Shown here piece by piece: positions 24,108-34,400 of a DNA stretch of 64,000 bases; the stretch's first letter is position 1, and each line of letters begins with the position of its first letter. Made by a program: the position numbers and the translations under genes. Source of the DNA: Sparassis latifolia (taxonomy: Eukaryota; Basidiomycota; Agaricomycetes; Polyporales; Sparassidaceae); contig CM031556.1 in the NCBI GenBank assembly GCA_018466975.1, forward strand, positions 3,968,001 to 4,032,000. Direction: 5' to 3'. The notes under the pieces are model-generated. The model was not told where the DNA came from. It made no database searches and saw nothing but the letters and a program-made list of their open reading frames with translations.

Positions 24108-24985
24108 ATGAACCAAACGTACCCCACCATAACTATTGACCTGGTAAGCTCTGATATCTGATTTGACTAGGTCTTGTTCTGATACGTGGACAGTCAGGTC
24201 CTCGATCGGCACACCACCAAAGAGGTCCTGCGTGCAGTCCTGCATTCTATTCTCTTTCACCGTTTGTTCGGCACGGTGAAGCCACAAATATTTGAGCTTT
24301 TGGATGTCACGATGGTGCGAGATATCCTTATGGGTGTGTCACTTGATCTTGTCTCATTTACGCGCATATAGCCAGGTGTGGATGATCCAGACATGAAGGA
24401 ACTAGTAGAGAATAAGGTGGAGGCATTCTGGAAAGGTATTGAAGGTGTTGCGAATAAACGTGGTCAAGTGGGTTCTTTGAGCACTCGCAAGCCTGTGTTG
24501 CCTGATGAACGGTTATTTCTCCGCCAGATTATTGTTATTTTCTCTGAGAAACGACCCCGCAAGACATGGTTCATGATGGGTGAGGTGCGTTGAGTATCCT
24601 GGACATTGTACAGTAATATTTATTAGTTCGATAGGAGGAGGTCCCTTGGGAGCAATGGTACGCGATACTGATACTACACTGTGCCGATGTATCTTAACTG
24701 GACTTCTCCAGGATTATCAACGCGGAGATCAGGCAACCCACAACTGACAAAGGTATTTCTCGCACGCTGTTCGATTTTCTGAGAAACATACGTGATATAT
24801 GAACAGACCGTCAAACGTTTAATGCCAATCTGACATCGACTCTGACCAAGAGCCTAAAGACGATGCTGACGCATGCATCGTCTGACCGTGGTCGTTCGGC
24901 GGTTCCATTAATAACTAACGCGGAGGGAATTTCTCCGTTTCCTACGAAGATCGTTGTGAAAGTGGGTGGTGTGGAAGTGAGTTGA
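24108..24985 (+). CDS. ATG101: Autophagy-related protein 101 (HORMA-fold)
   Basis: ATG101 binds and stabilises ATG13 in the ATG1/ULK autophagy-initiation complex. The start at 24108 reads MNQTYPTITIDL. The intron 24144-24197 then joins to VLDRHTTKEVLRAVLHSIL and FHRLFGTVKP, the diagnostic N-terminal helix and strand. Next are VDDPDMKELVENKVEAFWKG, then IIVIFSEKRPRKTWF. The conserved EEVPWEQW loop (the WF-finger region of the family) is followed by IINAEIRQP. Then come NANLTSTLTKSLKTML and the C-terminal ISPFPTKIVVKVGGVE; the frame closes at 24983-24985. Seven small exons. The gene is absent from budding yeast but typical of basidiomycetes and fission yeast. The last few residues depend on whether the final GTGAGT is used as a donor. 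Confidence 0.88.
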
Positions 24986-25547
24986 GTCCGAGCAGATGAC
25001 ATCGGCGAAATCGTTGGCGTTGATCCCTTTGCCGGAATGTTTTCGGCTTGGTTACATGGCCTTTGGACTACCGATAGGTCGAATGAGGTATTCCGTTCTG
25101 CATGCTCTATGTTCGTGATTTTGCAGACATGCATCGAGGTATCTACAACCCCCTGGACTACATCTACATGAAATAGGCATGATACGATCCATATTTGCAG
25201 TACGTGGATTTACTGGTCTGCTTTTCGATGAGGTGCTCAAGTAACTCGGATTGAGTCCTGTGCGCAATATGGATGTGAGCAACGAAAAGCCGCGGTTTTT
25301 CCACGATGCGCTTCGTGCGACGTCGCCATACGCATATGATGCTTACGGACATCCAATGGCCATACACCCAACGGTTGGACAAATTATAATCACAATCGAT
25401 TGTACCTTTTTGCTCTACATCTCACTTGCAATAATATGCCACGCAAGCGCGAAGAAGTGAACTCCTCAGTATATTCGCTTCTCCACATCATCGTCAACTA
25501 ACTGTACACGACTCTCCTACTCAATAATATTATCCTAATCCAACACC
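24986..25547. other. Spacer downstream of ATG101
   Basis: About 560 bp between two convergent genes. It contains AT-rich stretches near 25380-25450 and 25520. No gene was recognised. Confidence 0.4.
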
Positions 25548-27212
25548 TTAGTCCAACTCGTCGATGGCCCAGCGCGCGACGTGAGTAGCGTGCGCCTCAG
25601 AAGGGTGCTCCGCGGGGTGTGCGCCTGCACCGGGGTGCGCTGCGATGTCGGACTGCGCGTGCGCGCCCTTGTTGTGCGAGTGTGCGTGTCCACTCTTGTA
25701 GTCCTTGTGGTACTTGCGTCCCTTCAGGTGCCCGTGAGCGTAGGCGTGACCCGCGGCTTGTTCGTGAGCGTCGGCGTGCGGGTGAGAAGCGGGCACCTGC
25801 GAAATGTCATCGTACTCGCGAGCCATGATATCGTCGTACTCGCGGGCCATGATATCGTCGTATTCACGGGCCATGATATCGTCGTACTCGCGGGCCAACA
25901 TGTCGTCGTACTCGCGAGCTAGGATCTCGTCGAGATCACGAGCCATCAACTCGTCAAAGTCGCGAGCGAGGAGCTCATCGTATTCGCTGAACACGACATC
26001 AGATGATATCCAGAGAAAAAACTACAGCAGACACTCACCGAGACTTCTGCTGGTTGTTGTTGCTGTTACCGTTACCGTGGAACAGGCCACCGAGTGCCTT
26101 CACGCCCTTCCAGGCCGAGCTGATGCCCAGAGCTTCGCTGCCGTCCTCGCGCGCCACCAGGTCCTCAATCTCGCGCGCTGCATGAGCCACCTGTGCCTTG
26201 TGGGTACCCTGGTGGTGCTTGTGGCCGTGACCCTTGTGGAGGTGCTTGTGGCCGTGACCCTTGTGGAGATGCTTGTGGCCCGCGAGGTGCTCGTGCGCGT
26301 GGGCGTGGCTTGCAAGGTGTTCATGAACGTGTGGTATGGGGTGTACAGAGGGTCCGTCCCCACGCGCGGCGTGCACGGCAGAGGCCGCAGCGGGATACGC
26401 CGCGGTAGGGTGTGCGGCGGCAGGGTTCGCAGCGGAGTGGTGCTCAGCGACGTGCGCGCCCTTGTGGCCCTTGTGGAGGTGCTTGTGGCCCGCCAGCTGC
26501 TGGTGCGCGTGCTGGGAGCCAGGGGCGTGCTCCTGGCTCGCGAAGTGCTGAGCCTGAACGTGAGCAGTATGGACCTGGCGCGCTGCGTGGATGGCGGCGG
26601 CGGCGGCAGAGGAGACCGCAGAGGGGGCGACATGAGATGCTTGCGAGGGGTGCGCCTGCTTGTACGCGGCGTGAGAGGGCTGCACTGCATGCGTGGGGTG
26701 TGCGTTGTGCGCGCCGTGCTCCTCCTTGTGAGCGCCCTTGTGGTGCTTGTGGCCCTTAGCGTGCTTATGCGCGTGCTCGTTGTGCGCTTGCGCATGCTCA
26801 CGGGAAGGCTTGTGGTCGTGGTCGTTTGCCTGGGCATTCTCGTGGTCGTGTGGCTGCTGAGTCTCTGCGCGCGCCATGAATTCCACGAACTCGCGAGCGA
26901 TGATTTCGCCAAAATCACTGACGGTCACATTAGTACGGCGCGTAAGACGGATTGATAGATTTCAATACTCACCGAGACTTCTGCTTGTGCTTGTGGCTGT
27001 TGCTGTGGCTGTGGAAGATACTAGATACACCTTTGCCGATCTTCAGGGCATCTCCAAAACCAATGGCCTCGGAACCGTCAGCGGGAGCCGGAGCAGCACT
27101 GCAAGAGAACCCGTTAATAACTGTGGGACGATGACCGCGAGTACGGCACTCACGCAACCAGTGCGGGGGCAACGACGACGGTAGCAATAGCAAGAACAGT
27201 GGAAGAACGCAT
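25548..27212 (-). CDS. Secreted histidine-rich repeat protein of duplicated module design
   Basis: Not a family I can name. A signal peptide is clear: MRSSTVLAIATVVVAPALVA from 27212, with an intron right after it. The mature part has two similar modules. Module 1 opens DGSEAIGFGDALKIGKG, then FHSHSNSHKHKQKSR, an intron, then FGEIIAREFVEFMAR and a long His/Ala/Gly-rich tract with HKHLHKGH repeats. Module 2 opens DGSEALGISSAWKGVKALGG, then a run ending QQKSR, an intron in the same codon position, then octad repeats of the type EYDDIMAR (about nine copies, 25990-25809). A second His-rich tail closes it, ending WAIDELD-stop at 25548. His density suggests metal or surface binding, but that is inference. 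Acidic/Arg octads could be processing spacers. Strong composition bias also creates long meaningless frames on the opposite strand. Confidence 0.72.
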
Positions 27213-28032
27213 CTTGACTAATTAAAAGGTGGAGTTGGAGAATAAGGTGAAGGTCGTAAGGAAGTAGGGGGTCGTGAAAAAAGTTAATTAACGAAGGTGT
27301 CGTGATGAAAAAAAGCGAAAGAAAGAAGCGAGACAAGCTAGGAGAGAAATGCGTCAGCACATCCCTAAAGTCGAAGTCCAGGGATGGTACTCACTATCCA
27401 GTACCTGAACTCGAAAGAAGCTTGGCTCGAACAACTGAGGAGCTGGAGAATAGACGTCGTTCCAGGGGGTCCTTTATACGTTGCGGTGCGCCTATCCAAG
27501 GGATGCCGACACGGCCGGATACGTGCTTTCCCTCGCAACATAGGTTTATTTGGCGTCGGCCAACAGAGTTGATGTGATGGCCGAGGGGCAGTCTCCAGTG
27601 GCATCTATTGCGCGAGCGGCAAGCGACACCGCTATGTACAGCATATACGTCAGAACACTCGGGCGAGGCTGCAGGTGCGGGCCTCCGGCCGTACTGAGCC
27701 ACACCATTGGTGACCGTGGATGGTGTTCATCGCTGATGTCGCATACACGCGAAACAAATGCAGCGTGGAGAGGGGCTGCATCAGTTGTTTCGGCTGAACT
27801 GGGCGGGAGAGAGATGATGAATGGAGTTAAGTAACAGTTCGAGGGTGTTACGATGAAACATACACAGACTTTCCATCAAATTTGAGTCAGGTCTCGGCGG
27901 TAGTCAACATCATGGTGGGCGCCCATCATATGATTCACAGCACTTGTCATTTTGGGACCGCTACCTGTGGGCGCTTATTGGAGCGCCAGTCTCTGCACGC
28001 CGCGTCGGACCGTCTGCTCGCCGTCTGCACCG
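27213..28032. other. Spacer between divergent genes
   Basis: About 820 bp upstream of both the histidine-rich gene and the mitochondrial ribosomal protein gene. No third gene is supported. It is A/G-rich near 27290-27350. Confidence 0.4.
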
Positions 28033-28911
28033 ATGTCGGCGCGGTCAATTCTTGCGCGTCCACCGCGGATACCCATACAAAGTTTTGCTCGACGAGCCTA
28101 TTCTGTTTCCCTACAACCCTCGCTGGTCTATCCACACAAGTCCGTTCCTCGTGTCTACAGCGAGCGCAAAACGTACCTCTACAACCAGTACACCCGCCTT
28201 CTCCAGTCCACAAAAACCTCTCCGCTTATCCTCCTCCAACACACCGACTTTTCCGTTAATCGTCTCATCCATCTCCGTCGCGAAATTGCAGCAGCAGCGA
28301 CAAAGCATGCGAGCACCGCCCCCTCGCTCTCCGGCCCATCCCCAACGCCCGTGCACGCGCCCGAGCTGCCGACGCTGACCTTCATGCGCACCTCGCTCTT
28401 TGGCATAGCCTTGCGTGACTTCGCACCCATGGACGAGCAGATCTCAAAAGAGATCGCGCAACTGGTCACCGGCGGGTTCACGGTGCTCTCCTTCCCCACA
28501 CTCAACCCACCGCTGCTCAGTGCGATCCTCAAGGCGATGTCGAAGGCCGTTCCGCCTCGCAAACCGAAGACGGAGGAAGAGCTCGAGCAGGAGCGCAAGG
28601 ACAAGGAGGCCGCGTTCGTCCCGGGTCGTCGCCCGAAGCGCGTGCGCCTCCCGCCCACGCCGGAGCTCAAGGTCGTAGGAGCACTGATTGAGGGTCGTGT
28701 TTTCAAAGCAGAGGGCGTGCAGACTGTCGCTGGGCTCCCGACCCTGGACACACTCCGGGCGCAGCTGGTGGGGTTGTTGAGTGCGCCGGCGACACAGTTG
28801 GCGATGGTACTCAGCGAGGCGAGTGGTGGGAAGCTGGCGCGGACGCTGGAGGGCCTAAAAAAGAGTTTGGAGGAGGCGGAGAAACAAGACGCTCAATCTG
28901 CATCTCCATAG
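28033..28911 (+). CDS. Mitochondrial large ribosomal subunit protein uL10m-like
   Basis: Single exon, about 292 residues. The chosen start, MSARSILARPPRIPIQSFARR, gives an Arg/Ser-rich mitochondrial presequence; the open frame extends further upstream without better context. After the presequence comes RKTYLYNQYTRLLQ and PLILLQHTDFSVNRLIHLRR, which matches the N-terminal part of uL10m. This fits a helix followed by the strand that recognises the L7/L12 stalk base. Later segments TLFMRTSLFGIALRDF-like (28380-28425) and KVVGALIEGRVFKAEGVQTV fit the rest of the fold. A fungal insertion rich in Lys/Glu/Pro (28555-28660) and a coiled C-terminus (KSLEEAEKQD) are present. The family call is by resemblance. 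Confidence 0.68.
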   Translation: MSARSILARPPRIPIQSFARRAYSVSLQPSLVYPHKSVPRVYSERKTYLYNQYTRLLQSTKTSPLILLQHTDFSVNRLIHLRREIAAAATKHASTAPSLSGPSPTPVHAPELPTLTFMRTSLFGIALRDFAPMDEQISKEIAQLVTGGFTVLSFPTLNPPLLSAILKAMSKAVPPRKPKTEEELEQERKDKEAAFVPGRRPKRVRLPPTPELKVVGALIEGRVFKAEGVQTVAGLPTLDTLRAQLVGLLSAPATQLAMVLSEASGGKLARTLEGLKKSLEEAEKQDAQSASP

Positions 28912-29122
28912 CGTTGAGATATCATGCATACACTTATTATTGGTATTCGCTGCGAAGGATGCGGCTGGCCCAACAGACAGTTGTTTGCCCGAATGACCCC
29001 AGTATCGCGAAAACAGCAGCAGGCTCTGTTGCTGCTCACTATTTCAGTCTGCGAGCGGATGAGCAGGGACAAAGTGAAAAGTCATAGGTACAGCCAGTCA
29101 TTAAATGGTACAGAGTATACCG

Positions 29123-31490
29123 CTATCGCCGTTTTGACCCTCGTCCCTCATCCAATCCAGGCGAGCTTCTCCGCTTCCTGCTATTGAGAAACCAGTGAGC
29201 ATCGTCGTCAATATAGAGGATATAGCTGAAACGAACCTGCTACTCCTCTCATCCTGGTCTGGCGTGCCTCTGGTTGCTTCCTTCATGCCTCCCGCTCCCC
29301 CTCCGTAATCCAGCCCGTCTACCGCGGGCGCGCTGCCGTCAATGTCCTTGTATTTGTTCTTGTTCCGCGGGCCAGTGGGCACGTTGGGCGGGAGCGGAGA
29401 CGCTGGTCGAACGGGCACTGCTATATACCTCTCTGTGAATATACGATCATACAGAGTATCAAGAAGCGTACCTCGACCACGGGCGGCAAATCCTCCGCGT
29501 CCACGCATGCCGCCCAATCCTGCTTGCATCGCTCGTCCTCTGAACTGGCCAGGCGCAGGCGCATTAACGCCGCGGGTAGGTGTCGGCGCAGCTGGGACGG
29601 GCGTAGCACTACCCTCCATGCCGGGATACATCTGCTGTCCCATCTGCTGCCCCATTTGTTGGCCCATCTGTTGACCCATCTGCTGGCCCATAGCATTCTG
29701 GTCCTGTGAGATAGATCAGCACTCACCACACGCGCATCACCCTCATCATACTTACCTGCATAGTATACTCCCCGCCCATCCCGATCCCGATCATGCCCTG
29801 CCCAGCACCGGACACTCCAGGGCCGAACCCATCGCCCATCGCCATCTGCTGCTCGGGCGTGCCCTGCCCTCCACTCTGGCCCCCGCCCATCCCGCCCTGG
29901 CTTGTGCCGTCCTGCATCATGCCTCCACCCGGCCCGCCGCCCATTCCCTGAGCAGGCATGCCCTGGCCCCCGCCCATCTGCATGCCGGGGCCGCCCATGC
30001 CCATACCCATGTCGCCGTTCATGCCCATCCCGGGGCCCACGACGCCGCCCATCTCGTGCATCATGGGATTCATCATCCCTCCCATGTTCATCATCTGGTT
30101 CATCATCGCGCCCCCATTCATGTTCATGCCCCCGCCCGGCGCCATCATTCCCCCACCGCCGGGTGCGCCGCCCCCGGCCATCATCGCGCCCGCCATCACC
30201 ATCGTGCGGATCTCTGGCGGGAGCGCGGTGAGTTGATCCTCGGCCATGCCAGAAAAGCTCTGGAAAAAAGTAAGCGGACATAGACGCGTCAGGACGCGCC
30301 ATATCAGAATAACAGGACACGCACGAGCATGTTGTTCTTCAATACGCTTGCAACATCTCCTATCTCTCGCCTGCGGTAGCAATAAGCCTCCCACGAGATC
30401 TCGTCGAATCCATAGTTGAACCAGTCGCTGATGTCAGAGCCGGGTCGCCGCCAGGGCTTATCAGCCAATGCGCTCAAGTCCACCTCGAGTATGGAACGCC
30501 CATCGAGAGTACCGGGTAACTCAGGGTTTATGGAAGGATGCGAAGGTGGCGCTTTAGCCACCGGCAGCGTAGAGGTGTCAGGTCCTGACTCGGCTTGCTG
30601 CGTGCCTTCGGGCGTCTTCTGCACGGCGCTTGGTGTTTCCCCAATATCCCCCAGCACAGGCGTAGTTCCTGTGGGTTGTGGTGTAGACGAGATCTTGGTT
30701 ACGCCCCCTCGTTCACGAGGAGTGTATTCTGTCGTGAGCGACAGCTGTGGCTGTTGCGGTCCTGTACATGAGAGTTAGTATGGATGCAGTCCGCGTGTGA
30801 CTGGGAGAACACACCTCGTGTAGGAGTACCTTGAGGAGCGTTCGTGGGGCGGTTTCCTGGACGATGTTGTTGCCTGCAGGGGGTTAGCTATACAGTGTCT
30901 CCCTCCTAAAGGTACGTACCGAAGATCAAGGGAGCGCGACGGCTGGTCCATGATGATCTCAATATCCTTCGAGACATCGTCAGACACGCAGTCGAGAAAG
31001 TGAAATAGAGCGTACATCATCACTCTCTTCTTCCTCCTCAGCCTCGCCCTCAACCTCCCCTCCGCCTTCAGCCTCACCCTCGGCGTCTTCGCCATTTGCG
31101 TTCGCAGCGACCTCTGGTGTGCCATTAGATGAGCTAGCAGCCTTCTCTTCCAACGTCGCGACGAGGCCTTGGGCCGTCGAGCGTGTCTCTTCAAGGGATA
31201 TTCTAACTCGTCCGTCAGAGCGCGTTAACTAGAGCAAGACGCAGAGTGGACTCACGGTTGCGGGACTGAGTATCACACATATAAGGGCAACCGCAACAAA
31301 GCAAGCAACGTCAGAGTAGTGTCTTAATGCCCACGAGCAAACCAGTCGTCCTCACCAGAAGTCGCCACCGGCGTTTTCACCTCTGGGATATCCGCGGAGT
31401 TTCCGTAGAGGAACTCGTCGTCGTCGTCTACAATCCTATGTCACACCACGTATGAGAACTTGAACCTGTACCGTGCAGCTCAACATACAT
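29123..31490 (-). CDS. FIP1: Pre-mRNA polyadenylation factor FIP1
   Basis: Scaffold subunit of the cleavage and polyadenylation factor; it tethers poly(A) polymerase. The start at 31490-31488 gives MYVELH, joined through a 44 nt intron to DDDDEFLYGNSADIPEV. Acidic exons rich in Glu/Gly follow, then VSKDIEIIMDQPSRSLDLR. The Fip1 core motif is DKPWRRPGSDISDWFNYGFD followed by EISWEAYCYRRRE (30455-30365). A Met/Gly-rich region (30230-29770), five MGQQ repeats (29690-29630) and an RGRGG-type segment come next. The C-terminus is basic and ends GRGSKRR-stop at 29123. The core is unmistakable. The Met/Gly tract is unusual in length. It is divergent from SYO1 with a 309 bp spacer. Confidence 0.9.
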
Positions 31491-31799
31491 GTTGCTCAAA
31501 TGCTGCGAACCAATGCAAAATACAGGTACAGTGGTGGTCGTCAACTGGTGCACCAGTTAGAACGGAGGGGATACATGGCAGTCACGTGCACCCTTCAAAA
31601 CTTCTTGTTTCCCGACTTTGAGTAGCCTCGAGGCTGCAGCAGGAACACACTTCTCTCAGCTGCCGGTTCGCCTGCTGGATCATCTCAGTAGCTTTGTGTT
31701 GTAGGCCAATCTGCGACGTATCTGCTTTGTTTTTGCCCTCTGTGTTCTGAACTAGGAGATATACCGCTTTACTAGGCTCCACTCGCTCACTTTGACGCG
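31491..31799. promoter_or_regulatory. Divergent promoter region FIP1 / SYO1
   Basis: 309 bp between the proposed starts of two nuclear RNA/ribosome-related genes. No defined motif was recognised; the boundary depends on the FIP1 start chosen. Confidence 0.4.
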
Positions 31800-34400
31800 A
31801 TGGGCAAGTCACAGAAAAAACGCCAGATGAGGCGACACAACCCGATGCGAGTACCAGACTCGCACTTGCCCAAAGGCCTCGCGTCCGCGTCCGCGTCGTC
31901 CTCCAAGAACGACGCGATACTGCCTATAATCCAGAAGGTCTTGATTTTGCACTGTTTCCGGTACCCGCACTCTGTCTGAGCTGTGTTATTGTCGTGTGCA
32001 ACAGATGGAAAATATCGATCCGTCCGAGCGCAAGTGGGCGTGCGTCGCGGTCTCGAATATTATCCAGAACGACCCTGCTAGTAGAAGATTGCTGCAGGGC
32101 AAAAATGTTGTCGGTGCGCTGATCACGCGTCTAACAGACAGTGAAGAAGAGGTTGTCGTGGAAGCTGCGGGGGCGTTACGGTTAGTGTACGCGTGCATTG
32201 CACGGGATTTGTCTCTGAACGTGCAGACAATTGTTTGGAGCAGAAATCTATGTATCGACGGCGGTTTCGATATATGCGCTGAAATGTATAACAAGAATAT
32301 CCTTGCATCTCTCAAGACATTTGTACCCAAGGTATCTAACCCGGATCGTCTCACGGCGAACTCGTTTTTGATATTTGCCTGGTCTGTATAAGATCTCCAA
32401 TACTCTGTCTCAATACCTATCTTCACCCAAAAGCGCTCCAGAGAACGCCCAAAACTTGGTATATGAATTCGCCGACAATGTCATCACCATCCTTTGGTGT
32501 CTTTCGTGAGTTAAGCATTCTGCTTCAGTGTTACCCAGCTAAGGAAGCCCAGAGAGACTTCTAACAAAGCCATGAATGCTATCAACGAGATTTCACTCGT
32601 CCCCTTCTTGATGTCATTCCTTGCGTCAAGGGACAGGCTGCCAATATCGACTATTACTTCCGCCGGTAGGTTTATGTTTACTGCCTACTCTTGCGTGAGG
32701 CTCATTTGGCCGCCGTTACACCGATTCCTAGCTCAGTGCTTGTACGTACTGACGGACGAAAACCAGCCGGTCATCGAGGAAGTCCGCTCGAACGCCGGCT
32801 ACACATCCTGCCTGCTTTCCATCGTACGACCAGACGAACCTTCTCTAAATGTGAATGGAAAGAGCGAAGAAATATCGGATGATCGCCAGCTGATGTTCCG
32901 CATTTTATGCTGTGGTATGTCTTTTCTCCTCAGCAATCTTGGACTATAACGATAATAATTCGCGCGAAGGAATCATGAGGAACATATCACCTATCCCGCC
33001 ACCATCTATTGCGGCGACGGTAGATCTCGATCGCGACATCGTCCTCCCCATGCTTGAGCCAGTGCTTTCGCTGGTTTCGCTGCCCGAGGCTGCCCATCTC
33101 GCCCAAGAGTTGGTAGAGAAAGAGGTAGGCGATCTTGTGTAATTATCGGAGACGTGGAGCAGCATGACCTTCTCTGAATGTAGGATTCCATACCACAATT
33201 GGAGAAGCTTTCATTGAAAAATACGCCAAAGTCCGACCACAAGACTCCTTCGGAGATCGAGCTCGAGTGTCTAGAGGTTAAACTGCGCACTGTGCAGATG
33301 ACGCTCGAGATCCTGACGGGCGTGTGCGCGACACTGCCTGACCCGGAGATCGACTTGGCAAGTGTAAATGCAGATGGCGAAAACGAAAATGAAGGCAAGT
33401 CGACTTTCGCGACTCGATCAATTTCCCGATGGGAAGTGTAACTCTGTAACTCTGATGTCACAGACGAGGACATGGACAATGAAGCTGACCTGGATGCGGC
33501 GCCTCAGGACGAACCGACAGCCAATCCTACGCCGTCATCGAATCCGACTTTATTCAACACCCTGGTCTCACCGCTCCTTACGCTCGTACAGCCGACCGCG
33601 CTCTCCTTCCCTCCACCTAACGGGCCGTCCCCGCACCCACCAACGACATCGGTACTCAGTGCGATCCATATCAGTGCGCTCGAGTGTCTCAACAACATCT
33701 TTCTCTCTCTTGCGCAAGCGTCCTCTCGGGGCGTGAATCTCGGCCTAGACGCCGTGCGTGGTAAGACGGTGTGGGATGCGGTATGGCGCGCACTGTGTGT
33801 TGTGGGCACGGAGGTCGGCCACGCGGGGCAGGAGCGGCGGCGGGACATGTGGGAGGTTGGCGTAGGCGTTCTGTGGGGTGCGGGGATCGTGTGGAAGGGC
33901 ACGCTCGTGCCCGAGGAGGAGCAGGTGAACGCGCTAATGCAGCTTTGCAACGCCGCAGCGGACCAGGGCGTCAAGGTGAAGTGCATCGGTGCCCTCGAGT
34001 GCCTCGCGCAGCACCCATCGTCCGTCGATGCTAATCGGGTACGTCGGAGAAGAGCCGCTATCCTCGCATTTTTGCTGATGACTCATTGTTTGTGGATCAG
34101 GTTATCTTGACGTACTTGCTTTCCCTCCTCCCGCCTTCGTCGTCATCGCCTACCCCGACAGAACCGCTCCTGCAGGCCGTCTCTGCCCTTATCGACATCT
34201 ACTCGGACGAAACGCTGCCGTACGACGTCAACTTCCGGCAGGGGCACTTTGTGGACGCGCTCGCAGCGAGTGTCGATGGCGTGCGGAAGGTCGTACGGGG
34301 GATCGACCGGAAAAAACAGCGCGCACTGCGGGTGCGGGGCGAGGAGGTACGCGACAACCTCATCGCGTTCATCGGGTACCGGCGCGGGCTGGGGATCTGA
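31800..34400 (+). CDS. SYO1: SYO1-like ARM/HEAT symportin for ribosomal proteins
   Basis: SYO1 is a chaperone that co-imports uL18 (Rpl5) and uL5 (Rpl11) into the nucleus for 5S RNP assembly. The N-terminus MGKSQKKRQMRRHNPMRVPD is basic, as in the family, and leads to ILPIIQK. An intron then precedes MENIDPSERKWACVAVSNII. ARM/HEAT repeats follow: VVGALITRLTDSEEEVVVEA with AAGAL, an exon giving NLCIDGGFDICAEMYNKNIL, LASRDRLPISTITSA, CLYVLTDENQPVIEEV and LLSIVRPDEPSL. The central acidic loop (DEDMDNEADLDAAPQDE-like, 33465-33510) is a known feature of symportin. C-terminal helices include LECLNNIFLSLAQASSRG and ALECLAQHPSSVDANR. The last exon ends FIGYRRGLGI-stop at 34400. About nine introns. 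Confidence 0.87.

Noticed and set aside
25804..26955. A 383-codon open frame on the plus strand, Val/Leu/Arg-rich
   Set aside because: It is the antisense of the histidine-rich gene. His/Ala/Gly codons read backwards give Val/Cys/Ala runs; there are no domains, and the minus strand has a signal peptide and consistent introns.
29421..30320. A 299-codon minus-strand frame rich in Arg, Asp, Gly and His
   Set aside because: It overlaps the FIP1 Met/Gly exon in another frame, and its composition follows from the GGNATG-type repeats. FIP1 core homology fixes the true frame.
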